Source: Bacteroidota bacterium (GTDB lineage Bacteria > Bacteroidota > Bacteroidia > Flavobacteriales > Weeksellaceae). From it: 17,865 nucleotides of DNA. Below the pieces are notes generated by a model. The model made no database searches. It was not told the origin of the DNA and saw nothing but the letters and a program-made list of their open reading frames with translations. The stretch's first letter is position 1. Every line of letters starts with the position of its first letter. Position numbers and translations under genes: made by a program. Location of the stretch: assembly GCA_023388015.1 (NCBI GenBank), contig JAEWHB010000055.1:1-17865 (forward strand), given 5' to 3'. This document shows, in pieces, positions 1 to 7,265 of this stretch.

Positions 1-2393
1 TAATATTGATTGAGCGTCTGCTGAAGCGAACCAAAAATCTGAGTGATTTTGTACTTTCCGTTCAGCTCCAAATCGGCGATTTGGGATTGCAAAGAAATTT
101 TAGTTGAATCTATGGTGGAAAGCGCATACAGACTTAAATCCTGAATCGGAAAAACTTCTTCTGTATCGGAAATGGCAAAGTTCCTGAGGTTTAAAAAACC
201 ATTCAATTCATCGGGATTTAAATTGGTGAAATCCGCTTCGATATTTCCGGCAAGGATCATTGGTTCGGCATAAAATCCGAGTTTATTCAAATCCAGTTTG
301 GTAATCGTTCCGTCTAATTTTACGGTAGGATTTTCTTCATTGAAAACACCCGAAGCAATCAAATTCAAATCCGCATTCGGATCTTTGGAAATCAGTTCGA
401 TATCGTAATTTCCGTTTCGAATTTTCCCGGTCATATCCATATTTTGGTAGCGATAACCATTGTAATCCACATAGGCAACATCGCCCGACAAATCCGCGTT
501 GGCACGGGCAAAATCAAAGCTTTCGCCTTTTGCAGTTATATCTGCCGAAATCGCTCCCAATTCTTGATTTTGAATGATTTTCCCGATTTGTAAATCACGT
601 AAACTGGCTTTTACATCATAAGTTTCCCGGTTTTCACGGCTCATATCAAGCTTAGCCAGAACCGCCGCATTTCCAAGTGTGGAATTGAGTTTCAAATCGG
701 CATCGATGATTTCTGTGGTTCCTTTTGCTTTTCCGCGAATGACGAAAGAAGAAGGCAAAGAAATATTGGACGGAATGGTGTTCGGCGGAACGAGATTGTA
801 AATGGTTTTGGCCGAAGAAGAAAGTTCCGAAATGTTTAAATCGTAATAAATATTTTCAGGATTTGTCGCATTGCGAAGTCGCCCGCGAACTTTAAGTTTC
901 AAATCATCCAATCCGGAAACTTCCAGATTTTGGATCAATAAATCATTGACAATTCCGTTGAGTTCGGCATCGAGATGGAGCGAAGCATTCGGATATTTAT
1001 TGAAAGGCGTTGTATTTCTCAAATCGGGCGCAAGGGCGAGAATGTCGGAAAAACCGATTTTGGAATTGTACAAATCGGCTGAAATGGCGACGTTTCCTAA
1101 ATCTTCGCTTAATTGTTCGATGGACGAATAATTCAAAACAATTTCATCGCGCAAAATCGTTTGAGGCGTTTGCAGGTAAAGGTTTTTTAAAAAGGCTTGT
1201 TGAGACTGATAAGCAAAATCCGTTCGGAATTCCTGAATGTTCAAACCACTTTTTTCCTGTATTTCGGCAGACTCAATTCTCCCGATAAATTCATTATTTT
1301 CCATCTGAAAATCTTGGACTTCCAGATTTAAATCTGAAAAATCAAGGTGATTGAAATCCATTCCTTGGTTAGTCGGTACAACCGCTGTATTATTATAAAC
1401 TGCCTGTACATCGTTCAATTCCAATTTTCCCAATACCAACTTAGGCGTTGAACCGGAAGAAGAAATTCCTTCATCAGTATTTTCTTCATTTGAAGTTTCA
1501 GGCAAAAACAAATCGGCATTTAATCGTGCTCCGGACAAAAGAATTTTGTCGATTTCGAAGGAATTATTTTGCAGATCGAGTTTATCAATTTCGGCGCTTA
1601 ATTCTTTGAACAGAACTTTTGCATAAGTTTTGGAATTATCATCGCCATAATCCACATTGAAATTGGTGAATTTAATTGCGTTCAAATCAATGCTCATCGG
1701 TTTCTGCTGATTGAGCGAGTCCACAGTTTCTTCGACATTTACCGCTACTTCTTCCACAAAATCCTGATGAAGTTTTAGTTTTAATCCGTCAAGATTTAAT
1801 TCGTCCAAGGCATAGGAATTCTCTTCGAGATCGAAAGTTTTCACTCTGGTTTTCAGGTGATTAAAAAACACATTGATGTCATTAGCCGATTGTTTGTCAA
1901 TGAAACTGATGCCGATATCCTGCAATTCGATTTTATCCAATGAAATGATAAAAGGTTTGGCTTCTTCTTCTTTTTCTTCGGTGGCAAAAGCATCGAGAAT
2001 ATAATCAAAATTGAAAGTCCCATCGGGATTCCGGACGACATTGGCGCGAACGCCCTGCAAATCAATCGAAGTAAAATCGGCTTTGGAGTCAAGCAATTTC
2101 CACATATTCAATCCTACATCAAAACTGCGAACCGCCAATAAAGTATCGACATCCTGTCCCTGCAAATGAAGATTTTCGAGAATAATGCGGTTGGGAAAAG
2201 CAATGTAAACTTTTTCGAGATTTACATCGGTTTGAATTTTATCCTCGAGGTAAACAATGAGTTTGTTTTTGACAAAATTCTGAACGGCGGGAATTCTCAG
2301 ACTTAGGATTAATAAGATAAGAAGTATGATGAGGGATCCCAGCGTGATGCCGGTCCATTTTAGTAGTTTTCTCTTATTTATTTTAAATTTCAA
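1..2393 (-). CDS. TamB/AsmA-like translocation and assembly protein (3' end outside window)
   Basis: The frame is open from the left edge to 2393 and shows the first 797 codons. The start is inferred to be TTG at 2393-2391 (MKFKINKRKLLKWTG): the same frame has no ATG between it and an upstream TAA, and the next downstream ATG would remove the membrane anchor. After a basic N-terminus comes one transmembrane segment (about residues 16-33, rich in L and I), then LRIPAVQNFVKNKL and long stretches of alternating hydrophobic beta-strands with phrases such as IDLQGVRANVVRNPDGTFNF. This pattern of a signal anchor followed by a very long periplasmic beta-taco is typical of TamB/AsmA-like proteins, which bridge inner and outer membrane for lipid transport or outer-membrane protein assembly. 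Flavobacterial members commonly exceed 1400 residues, so much of the protein probably lies outside. The gene is 30 bp downstream of the SemiSWEET gene and probably cotranscribed. Family is fairly sure; exact subfamily is not, because the diagnostic C-terminal domain is not visible. Confidence 0.8.
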   Translation of the reverse strand, partial: MKFKINKRKLLKWTGITLGSLIILLILLILSLRIPAVQNFVKNKLIVYLEDKIQTDVNLEKVYIAFPNRIILENLHLQGQDVDTLLAVRSFDVGLNMWKLLDSKADFTSIDLQGVRANVVRNPDGTFNFDYILDAFATEEKEEEAKPFIISLDKIELQDIGISFIDKQSANDINVFFNHLKTRVKTFDLEENSYALDELNLDGLKLKLHQDFVEEVAVNVEETVDSLNQQKPMSIDLNAIKFTNFNVDYGDDNSKTYAKVLFKELSAEIDKLDLQNNSFEIDKILLSGARLNADLFLPETSNEENTDEGISSSGSTPKLVLGKLELNDVQAVYNNTAVVPTNQGMDFNHLDFSDLNLEVQDFQMENNEFIGRIESAEIQEKSGLNIQEFRTDFAYQSQQAFLKNLYLQTPQTILRDEIVLNYSSIEQLSEDLGNVAISADLYNSKIGFSDILALAPDLRNTTPFNKYPNASLHLDAELNGIVNDLLIQNLEVSGLDDLKLKVRGRLRNATNPENIYYDLNISELSSSAKTIYNLVPPNTIPSNISLPSSFVIRGKAKGTTEIIDADLKLNSTLGNAAVLAKLDMSRENRETYDVKASLRDLQIGKIIQNQELGAISADITAKGESFDFARANADLSGDVAYVDYNGYRYQNMDMTGKIRNGNYDIELISKDPNADLNLIASGVFNEENPTVKLDGTITKLDLNKLGFYAEPMILAGNIEADFTNLNPDELNGFLNLRNFAISDTEEVFPIQDLSLYALSTIDSTKISLQSQIADLELNGKYKITQIFGSLQQTLNQY

Positions 2394-2423
2394 GTTTTGT
2401 AAATTAAGTGAGAAAAATTGAAA

Positions 2424-2681
2424 TTAATTATTTTTTCTATAGTAAATCAAACAAATTCCTAACCAAAGATTTACCAATACAGCAAAGGCATTGGAAAGAA
2501 TAATAGGCCATTCGCCTTTCATAATTCCATACCAAACCCAAAGTGAAAGACCGGAAATCAGTACGATGAGCATTCCGGCCGATAAATCTTCCACATTTTT
2601 CTCTCTCAAAACTTTGATTAACTGCGGAATCATCGACACCGATGTTAATATCCCTGCTGTGCTTCCCACTATATTTTCCAT
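2424..2681 (-). CDS. SemiSWEET family sugar transporter
   Basis: This 85-residue protein has three predicted membrane helices (about residues 4-24, 36-54 and 60-80) and a PQ motif in helix 1 (SMIPQLIKVLREKNVEDLS). That is the layout of bacterial SemiSWEETs: single three-helix units that dimerise to form a sugar facilitator equivalent to half of a eukaryotic SWEET. The ATG at 2681 is the only good start, and the length matches the family norm of roughly 85-95 residues. It lies 7 bp after the small basic protein gene and 30 bp before the TamB-like gene, so it is likely part of the same minus-strand transcript. The substrate cannot be read from the sequence; glucose or sucrose are the usual proposals for the family. 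Family assignment is strong. Confidence 0.9.
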   Translation of the reverse strand: MENIVGSTAGILTSVSMIPQLIKVLREKNVEDLSAGMLIVLISGLSLWVWYGIMKGEWPIILSNAFAVLVNLWLGICLIYYRKNN

Positions 2682-2688
2682 ATAAAGA

Positions 2689-3018
2689 CTATGCTTTTGC
2701 CTTTAAAAATCCACCGGCTTTCGTAGCTAAAACGGGAACGGCTATTGCCAAAGCAGTAATAAGAGTCGGTTTCATGAATCTTTTGATTCGCGGTTTTCTT
2801 TTTGTTCTGTGAGCCAGAAATCGGATTGCATTTCTAGTGCCCTTGTCCAAAGCCGTGGAAACATAATCCTGCGTTTTTCCTTTTCCGGAGAAAAGTTTAT
2901 TGGCAAGCGAATAAATCAAATTGTTTTGCAAATCATTGTCTTTGCGCTTCATTTTCATTTTGAGCTCAGATTTGGCTTGTCTCAATTGTGCAAGCGTATT
3001 GATGTCTTTAGTTTTCAT
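2689..3018 (-). CDS. Small basic protein with one C-terminal membrane helix, unknown function
   Basis: I do not recognise a named family. The 109-residue product starts MKTKDINTLAQLRQAKSE. An in-frame ATG exists upstream at 3063, but 3018 is preferred because it overlaps the stop of the DUF1469 gene by 11 bp (ATGAAAACTAA), a normal coupling geometry. The protein is very basic: a charged helical region (about residues 8-30), then a central segment ending in HRTKRKPRIKRFMKP, then one hydrophobic helix (about 83-102) near the C-terminus. It therefore looks like a tail-anchored or loosely inserted inner-membrane protein with a positively charged cytoplasmic part. Its place, third after YtxH and DUF1469 genes, resembles that of yqjK in the enterobacterial yqjD-yqjE-yqjK cluster. 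That parallel is inferred from order, size and charge; I claim no sequence homology. Confidence 0.75.
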   Translation of the reverse strand: MKTKDINTLAQLRQAKSELKMKMKRKDNDLQNNLIYSLANKLFSGKGKTQDYVSTALDKGTRNAIRFLAHRTKRKPRIKRFMKPTLITALAIAVPVLATKAGGFLKAKA

Positions 3019-3352
3019 AATTTTCAGATTGAGGGTCATCCATTGCTTCCATTGCGGCTTCAACTACATTGTTTGTGAGTAAAAGTTTGATTTTCTTTCT
3101 GAAGAGAATAAATACCACAAACAACAACACATAAAATCCCATTACGATTAAAAAGCCTGTGCCGGGTGTTTCAAGTAAATCACTGAGCAAATAGGCCGCG
3201 GCAATACTTCCCATGAACAAAATCATCAGTCCGCAAACTCCAGCCAGAATACCGAATACGCCTGCGCCAATCATATTACTGACCGAATCGGTAATTTCGA
3301 GTTTGGCGTATGCAATCCCGTAGTTTATGTATTTCTTTAGGTAATTAATCAT
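3008..3352 (-). CDS. DUF1469 / holin-X-like two-helix membrane protein
   Basis: The 114-residue product has an amphipathic N-terminus (MINYLKKYINYGIAYAKLEI), two long hydrophobic helices (about residues 28-57 and 66-84), a basic turn RKKIK and an acidic tail. This is the layout of the DUF1469 / Actinobacterial holin-X (holin superfamily III) family, which includes E. coli YqjE. The holin label is historical. There are no lysis genes nearby, so an envelope or stress role is more likely than phage lysis. It overlaps the next gene by 11 bp, which suggests translational coupling. It lies 34 bp after ytxH, with a terminator-like hairpin between them. Family assignment is good; function is unknown. 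Confidence 0.8.
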   Translation of the reverse strand: MINYLKKYINYGIAYAKLEITDSVSNMIGAGVFGILAGVCGLMILFMGSIAAAYLLSDLLETPGTGFLIVMGFYVLLFVVFILFRKKIKLLLTNNVVEAAMEAMDDPQSENYEN

Positions 3353-3370
3353 ACAGAAATTTTTAAACAG

Positions 3371-3405
3371 AAAAGGGGCTAACTGATTATGCCCCTTTTC
3401 CTTTA
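3371..3405 (-). terminator. Hairpin overlapping the ytxH stop codon, likely terminator or attenuator
   Basis: On the minus strand the 9-bp perfect stem AAAAGGGGC / GCCCCTTTT has an 11-nt loop containing the TAA stop, and a T-rich stretch follows. The 5' arm (3391-3399) encodes the last codons of the YtxH protein, so the stem can form only after the ribosome has terminated. It may end transcription after ytxH or allow partial read-through to the DUF1469 gene. Confidence 0.65.
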
Positions 3406-3695
3406 TTTGATTTCTTACTATTTGGTGTTTTAGCTTTTGATGGCTTTGATTTTTCCACAGTTTTTGCAGTTTCTACCACCGGATTTATTTCTTCTTTTTC
3501 TGTCCTGCAACATAAATCGCTGAAGCAATCCAATTGCTTTCTCAACTGATTTTGCATACTTTCCCTACCCTGCCTGATTTTTTTTCTGGTTTCTTTCCCG
3601 GCACAAGGTGCAAGGAGAATTCCCGCTGCTGTACCTGCCGCAGCTCCGATTAATAATCCCGTCAACAGAATAAAAGAGTCATTTTTATTTGCCAT
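3387..3695 (-). CDS. YtxH domain-containing membrane protein
   Basis: The 102-residue product has a single N-terminal transmembrane helix (about residues 8-28) rich in G and A (GLLIGAAAGTAAGILLAP), directly followed by GKETRKKIRQGRE. This is the hallmark of YtxH-domain proteins, a family that includes Bacillus general-stress proteins. A charged helical segment follows, then a Lys/Ser-rich disordered tail (about 81-102). Four cysteines (C31, C57, C62, C63) are unusual, since the usual residue at position 31 is not Cys, and they could support disulfides or metal binding; this is a guess. It is the first gene of the minus-strand cluster. A YtxH-like protein followed by a DUF1469 protein is a recurrent pairing in Bacteroidota. 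Its molecular role is unknown. Confidence 0.8.
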   Translation of the reverse strand: MANKNDSFILLTGLLIGAAAGTAAGILLAPCAGKETRKKIRQGRESMQNQLRKQLDCFSDLCCRTEKEEINPVVETAKTVEKSKPSKAKTPNSKKSNKGKGA

Positions 3696-3858
3696 AATTG
3701 TAAATTTTAAAAATGCTTAAATCGGGAAGTTAGGTTATTGGATTTGGAACAAAAACGATACCAAAAAATTAACATTTCTTTTGATTTGGCACAGATTGCT
3801 TCTTGCAATGCTTCTATTTTCAACAAACACTAAATTATTAATCCCTACCTTTAGCCCA

Positions 3859-4779
3859 ATGTTCAACTATTTCAATGAACTTTTCGGTGCCGACAAAATT
3901 GATTTATCAAATATAACTTCGCTCGAAGGAGATTCCGCAAATCTGATTGTATACGCCATTCCCGTTATGGCATTTCTTACCGTACTGGAAATATGGTATT
4001 CTTGGCGTTCGGGGAGTAGGAACTATAACACTACCGAAGCTTTGGGTTCTTTGTTTGTGGGATTGGGCAACGTAGCTATAAATCTTTTCTTTAAAGCTAC
4101 TTTAATTTATGGAGCGGTTTATATATACAATTTCGTTCCATGGCGCATGGCGTTGGATTGGTGGACTTTGATTCCCTGCCTTTTGCTTTATGACCTTTGT
4201 AGCTATTGGTCGCACAGAGTTTCACATTTCAACCGCTTTTTTTGGTCCACGCACGTAGTTCATCATTCGGCAGAAAGTTACAATCTGACTGTTTCTTTCA
4301 GACTTAGCTGGATTCAACATTTCAAAGTTTTGTTTTTTCTTCCATTGGCCTTTATAGGATTTCATCCGGTAGTATTTTTTATTGCCAATCAGATTTCTGT
4401 ACTTTTTCAGTTTTGGCAACACACAGAACACGTTCCGAAACTTCATCCATGGATTGAAAAAATGTTTGTTACACCTTCCAATCACAGAGTTCATCATGGT
4501 TCGGATGAAAAATACATCGACAAAAATTTTGCTGCCATTTTTATTTTTTGGGATAAACTTTTTGGCACTTATCAGCCTGAAGAAGAAAAACCTACCTACG
4601 GTCTCACAGAAAAAATTGATGTCAGTTTGAATCCTTTGTACCTGAATTTTCATGAATACAAAGACATTTATAACGATGTGAAAAATGCCAAAGGAATGCG
4701 CAAAAAACTATTTTTTATTTTTGCGAGCCCGGGCGCTATTTACCGGGAAAAGACTGGGGAAAATTCAAAGATTGATTAA
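3859..4779 (+). CDS. Sterol desaturase / fatty acid hydroxylase family membrane protein
   Basis: Starting from the ATG at 3859 (MFNYFNELFGADK), the product has 306 residues. Longer in-frame versions from TTG 3781 or ATG 3808 add a stretch that looks like untranslated leader. The three histidine clusters of the di-iron superfamily are all present: HRVSH (residues 119-123), HVVHH (132-136) and HRVHH (209-213), with extra histidines at 188 and 191. Hydrophobic segments lie at about 26-46, 62-90, 102-116 and 155-187. The family (PF04116) hydroxylates or desaturates lipids such as sterols, fatty acids, carotenoids and alkylglycerols using O2 at a di-iron centre in the membrane. The exact substrate cannot be inferred; Bacteroidota carry several uncharacterised paralogs. 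It is convergent with the helicase gene, with a 7-bp gap. Family is certain; start and substrate are less so. Confidence 0.9.
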   Translation: MFNYFNELFGADKIDLSNITSLEGDSANLIVYAIPVMAFLTVLEIWYSWRSGSRNYNTTEALGSLFVGLGNVAINLFFKATLIYGAVYIYNFVPWRMALDWWTLIPCLLLYDLCSYWSHRVSHFNRFFWSTHVVHHSAESYNLTVSFRLSWIQHFKVLFFLPLAFIGFHPVVFFIANQISVLFQFWQHTEHVPKLHPWIEKMFVTPSNHRVHHGSDEKYIDKNFAAIFIFWDKLFGTYQPEEEKPTYGLTEKIDVSLNPLYLNFHEYKDIYNDVKNAKGMRKKLFFIFASPGAIYREKTGENSKID

Positions 4780-4786
4780 TAATAGT

Positions 4787-6472
4787 TTATTTTCTATTTA
4801 AAAAAATCAATGCTTGTTTGATTTCGTCAAAAGCAATTTCTTTATTAAGATCCGAATAAATTTTTGCCAGCATCAGTTTCTCATTAGCACTTTGCTTCGA
4901 AACGGCTTCCTTCACTTTTTCAATAATATCATTTGAAGGTTTGTACTTCTCCAAATCAATTTCTTTATCGGTTTCCGCAATACGGATCAAATGGCTTAAA
5001 ACCGTTCCTTTTGTCAAGCCTCTTTTCTCCGCCATTTCCTTGATGTCCATTCCCTGAAGAATCAAGTTTTTGGTGTGCTGATAGGTCGAAACTTTTTCAG
5101 CTTTTCCTTTCATTGCGATTTTTTCTTTTTGCTTCGCCAATTCTCTCTTATCCACCGTTCCGCCGCTGTACAAAATGAAACTTCGGTATTCTCCTTCCAG
5201 ACTTTTTTCCTCCAGCGAATTGTCCCATTCCTGCGAAAGCTCCCGAAATCTCTTATCGGCACGCATCGCCAGTTCATCCACCTCCAAAGCCGTTTGATTG
5301 AGACCTCGCAACTTCAAACCTTGCAAATCACGCAAACGCGAGAGTGCCACATAGCCCTGCCCCTTTTCAAATGCCCGACTCAAATCAATCATCGCCTTGT
5401 CCAGCGTCATTCCCTGACTTTTATGAACTGTAATCGCCCAAGCCAGTCGCAAAGGAACTTGTACAAAAGAAGCCAAAGGTTTCCCTGTTTCATCCTCAAT
5501 TGCCCAGGTTTCGGGTTTGGCTTCAATCAAATCATTGTCAAAAGTTTTCACCAGCGGATGACCTTTATCGGTAAATCCTGAAATCCGCCCAAGGGTACCA
5601 TTTACGTATCCGACTTCGTAATTATTCTTGACGAACATAACTTGCGCACCGGTTTTCAGTTCCAAATTATCCAACGCCAAAACTGACTTTTTCAGCATTT
5701 CAATCAATGCTTCATTTCCTTTTACCTTGGCCGGGAAAAACCGCGAAGCACTTCCGATTTGTTCCAAAAACATCTGATTGATCCGATCTACATCGGCATT
5801 GTGCGTAAATAATTTGGTTTCCTGTTCGCCTTCATCCGGATGAAATTCTACCCGCGACTCCAATAAATCAATGGATTTTTGGGTTACTTCACCATTTCGA
5901 ATTTCATTTAAAATCAGATTCAAATCATTTTCAGATTGTCGGTGCTGTTCGGTCAAATAACAAATCACCGGTTCGGCTTCCAGCCAGGCATCCGACATAA
6001 AAGCAAACTTCTGTCTTGATGTCTCTTCCTCATTTCCAATCGGCGGCAACTGGAAAAAATCACCTGAAAAAACAACCTGAATTCCTCCAAAAGCCAATTC
6101 GTTTTCTTTGAAAAACTTCAAAACCCGATTGACCAAATCCAATTGATTTCGGTGCAACATAGAAATCTCGTCAATTACCAGAACTTTCACCTGTTCCATC
6201 TTTTCTCGGAAATATTTTTTCTCTTTCAAATTCGACAAATGCCGAACCGAAACTTCATCCCGAATGCCAATTCCCGACCAGGAATGAATGGTCTGACCGT
6301 TCATATGCGTAGCTGCAATTCCGGTCGAAGCCGTTACCGCAACACCGACTTTATGTTCCTTCAAGTATTTGATGTATTGATTTAAAACATAGGTTTTTCC
6401 TGCGCCCGCCGAGCCCGTGAGAAACACATTTCGTCCGGATTTCAAAATGGCCAAAGCTTTGGATTGATTCAT
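4787..6472 (-). CDS. PIF1-like superfamily 1 DNA helicase with C-terminal helix-turn-helix
   Basis: The 561-residue product contains in order Walker A GSAGAGKT (residues 20-27), motif Ia TASTGIAA (48-55), Walker B DEISM (101-105), motif III GDFFQLPP (137-144), and the C-terminal helicase motifs HKSQGMTLDKA (350-360) and GYVALSR (373-379). These are the signatures of PIF1/RecD-like 5'-3' helicases, which unwind forks, R-loops and G-quadruplexes at the expense of ATP. The segment from about 463 to the end (KNLILQGMDIKEMAEKRGLT and following) resembles the HTH_40 helix-turn-helix found at the end of many Bacteroidota PIF1 homologs, probably a nucleic-acid-binding module. ATG 6472 is the natural start because the Walker A lies only 20 residues in. 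The upstream region carries a 163-bp inverted-repeat element within 30 bp of the start, so the promoter may lie inside or beyond it. Confidence 0.92.
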   Translation of the reverse strand: MNQSKALAILKSGRNVFLTGSAGAGKTYVLNQYIKYLKEHKVGVAVTASTGIAATHMNGQTIHSWSGIGIRDEVSVRHLSNLKEKKYFREKMEQVKVLVIDEISMLHRNQLDLVNRVLKFFKENELAFGGIQVVFSGDFFQLPPIGNEEETSRQKFAFMSDAWLEAEPVICYLTEQHRQSENDLNLILNEIRNGEVTQKSIDLLESRVEFHPDEGEQETKLFTHNADVDRINQMFLEQIGSASRFFPAKVKGNEALIEMLKKSVLALDNLELKTGAQVMFVKNNYEVGYVNGTLGRISGFTDKGHPLVKTFDNDLIEAKPETWAIEDETGKPLASFVQVPLRLAWAITVHKSQGMTLDKAMIDLSRAFEKGQGYVALSRLRDLQGLKLRGLNQTALEVDELAMRADKRFRELSQEWDNSLEEKSLEGEYRSFILYSGGTVDKRELAKQKEKIAMKGKAEKVSTYQHTKNLILQGMDIKEMAEKRGLTKGTVLSHLIRIAETDKEIDLEKYKPSNDIIEKVKEAVSKQSANEKLMLAKIYSDLNKEIAFDEIKQALIFLNRK

Positions 6473-6498
6473 GAATGGAATGGTTTCAAAATGATACT

Positions 6499-6661
6499 AT
6501 TCGAAATTTTCAGGAGCTATTCCGGCTGTCCACTGCTATCTTTTCTGGTTTTCTCGTTTTTTGTTGCGAAAAAAAAGGAGTTAGTCACTCTTTTTCTTCG
6601 ACAAAAAATCAAGCCTCCCAGAAAAGGATATCCGCTACCATCCGGGCTATAAATTTCGAAT
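6499..6661. repeat. 163-bp imperfect inverted-repeat (hairpin) element, MITE-like
   Basis: The ends are perfect 11-bp inverted repeats, ATTCGAAATTT (6499-6509) and AAATTTCGAAT (6651-6661). Further inside, TATC-TTTTCTGG (6537-6548) pairs with CCAGAAAAGGATA (6618-6630), TTTTTTGT (6557-6564) with ACAAAAAA (6601-6608), and the centre GAGT-TAGTC-ACTC (6578-6590), flanked by A and T runs, closes the hairpin. Nested pairing across the full length points to one folded element or a non-autonomous mobile element, not random AT-rich DNA. Short open frames across it have no family features. Confidence 0.7.
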
Positions 6662-6700
6662 TACAAAATTACAAAATTTAAAATTGAGAAGCTCGGAATG

Positions 6701-6730
6701 CGAAATTCGAAGCTCGAAATCCGAAGCTCG
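6701..6730. repeat. 14-bp tandem repeat, TTCGAAGCT type
   Basis: There are two adjacent 14-bp units, CGAAATTCGAAGCT (6701-6714) and CGAAATCCGAAGCT (6715-6728), then CG. A degenerate partial unit precedes them (AGAAGCTCGGAATG). Closely related 14-bp units occur at 11933-11960 and 12147-12174 next to the carboxylase terminator, linking the two intergenic repeat regions. Confidence 0.65.
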
Positions 6731-6739
6731 TAAAACAAC

Positions 6740-6788
6740 ATGAAACATTGAACCTTGAACTTTAAACTTTAAACTTTAAACTTTATCA
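6740..6788. repeat. 7-bp tandem repeat array (consensus NTTNAAC)
   Basis: Six to seven consecutive 7-bp units are present: ATGAAAC, ATTGAAC, CTTGAAC, then three perfect TTTAAAC units (6761-6781) and a partial TTTATCA. The units become more uniform towards the right, as expected from slippage expansion. Nothing indicates coding. Confidence 0.75.
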
Positions 6789-6792
6789 AGGG

Positions 6793-6860
6793 TCGGCACC
6801 TACGGCGCCGAGATTCTGAGTCAGGTTAATTGTGTACAAAGCGGAGATCTCTACGAGGTC
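6793..6860. repeat. Two short stem-loops with a TAC apex
   Basis: The first is TCGGCACC-TAC-GGCGCCGA (6793-6811, one A/C mismatch). The second is GATCTC-TAC-GAGGTC (6846-6860, one G/T wobble). They differ in stem sequence but share the 3-nt TAC apex flanked by C and G, as do further stem-loops at 7069 and, in reverse orientation (GTA), at 12027-12306. They look like diverged members of one dispersed hairpin family. Confidence 0.55.
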
Positions 6861-6968
6861 TTTTCTGAGTCTTGAATATTTTAAAGATTATTTCATTATC
6901 TACTAAACTTTTGTCTCATCAATAAAAATAACAACATTAAACTTTAATTTTTGAATTCTAAATGATTT

Positions 6969-7083
6969 CGTTCCGTTAGGAACGAGTCGTTGGGAAAAAA
7001 CATCTTTTAATAACCTTTTCGTTCCAGAGGAACGTTTCGTGAAATTTCCCCTTCAATTTCTTACCAAACGTCTCTACGGGACG
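6969..7083. repeat. Paired stem-loops with 51-bp spacing, plus a third related stem-loop
   Basis: Hairpin A is CGTTCC-GTTA-GGAACG (6969-6984), followed by AGTCGTTGG. Hairpin B is CGTTCC-AGA-GGAACG (7020-7034), followed by TTTCGTGAAA. Their starts are 51 bp apart, exactly as in the two pairs at 12027/12078 and 12241/12292. A third, weaker hairpin CGTCTC-TAC-GGGACG lies at 7069-7083. The stretch from about 7090 to 7205 shows nothing recognisable, and the 66-codon frame from 7039 crosses the hairpins and has no coding character. Confidence 0.7.
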
Positions 7084-7210
7084 AATTCGAAATCTTATCT
7101 AATCAAAATCTTCAACTTCAAACCTAAAACCCTTGTCCGCTGTAAAGAGAATCAAACCTCAAACCTCTCCCTCTTAAAAACTTTTGACCAATCTCAGCTT
7201 ATTTCTGTTG

Positions 7211-7238
7211 TTGAAGACCATCTAAATACGTACTTTTA
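7211..7238 (+). promoter_or_regulatory. Candidate promoter of the carboxylase operon
   Basis: A TTG (7211-7213) is followed after 17 bp by TACTTTTA (7231-7238), which matches the Bacteroidota consensus TTG-N17-23-TAnnTTTG except for the last base. It lies 28 bp before the start of the biotin carrier gene. Assignment is by motif and position only. Confidence 0.4.
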
Positions 7239-7265
7239 GCACTTATATCGCACAAATTAATATTT

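Noticed and set aside
871..1288. Two plus-strand open frames
   Set aside because: They lie antisense to the TamB-like gene, whose frame shows consistent coding character. The plus-strand peptides have no family features.
3019..3063. Longer N-terminus for the small basic protein (start at 3063)
   Set aside because: It would overlap the DUF1469 gene by 56 bp; the ATG at 3018 gives the usual short stop/start overlap and a sensible N-terminus.
3008..3352. Prophage lysis holin
   Set aside because: No endolysin, phage structural or integrase genes are near. The DUF1469 family is mostly chromosomal despite its holin label.
3787..3799. TGGCAC followed by TTGC, resembling a sigma-54 promoter before the sterol desaturase-like gene
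   Set aside because: Only 8 bp separate GG and GC, whereas sigma-54 sites need 10. No conclusion is drawn from it.
6464..6681. Two overlapping short plus-strand frames upstream of the helicase
   Set aside because: They cross the inverted-repeat element, and their peptides mirror its repeats. No signal, domain or start context supports them.
7039..7239. 66-codon plus-strand frame before the carboxylase operon
   Set aside because: It crosses a stem-loop and overlaps the promoter candidate; low-complexity composition, no domain.
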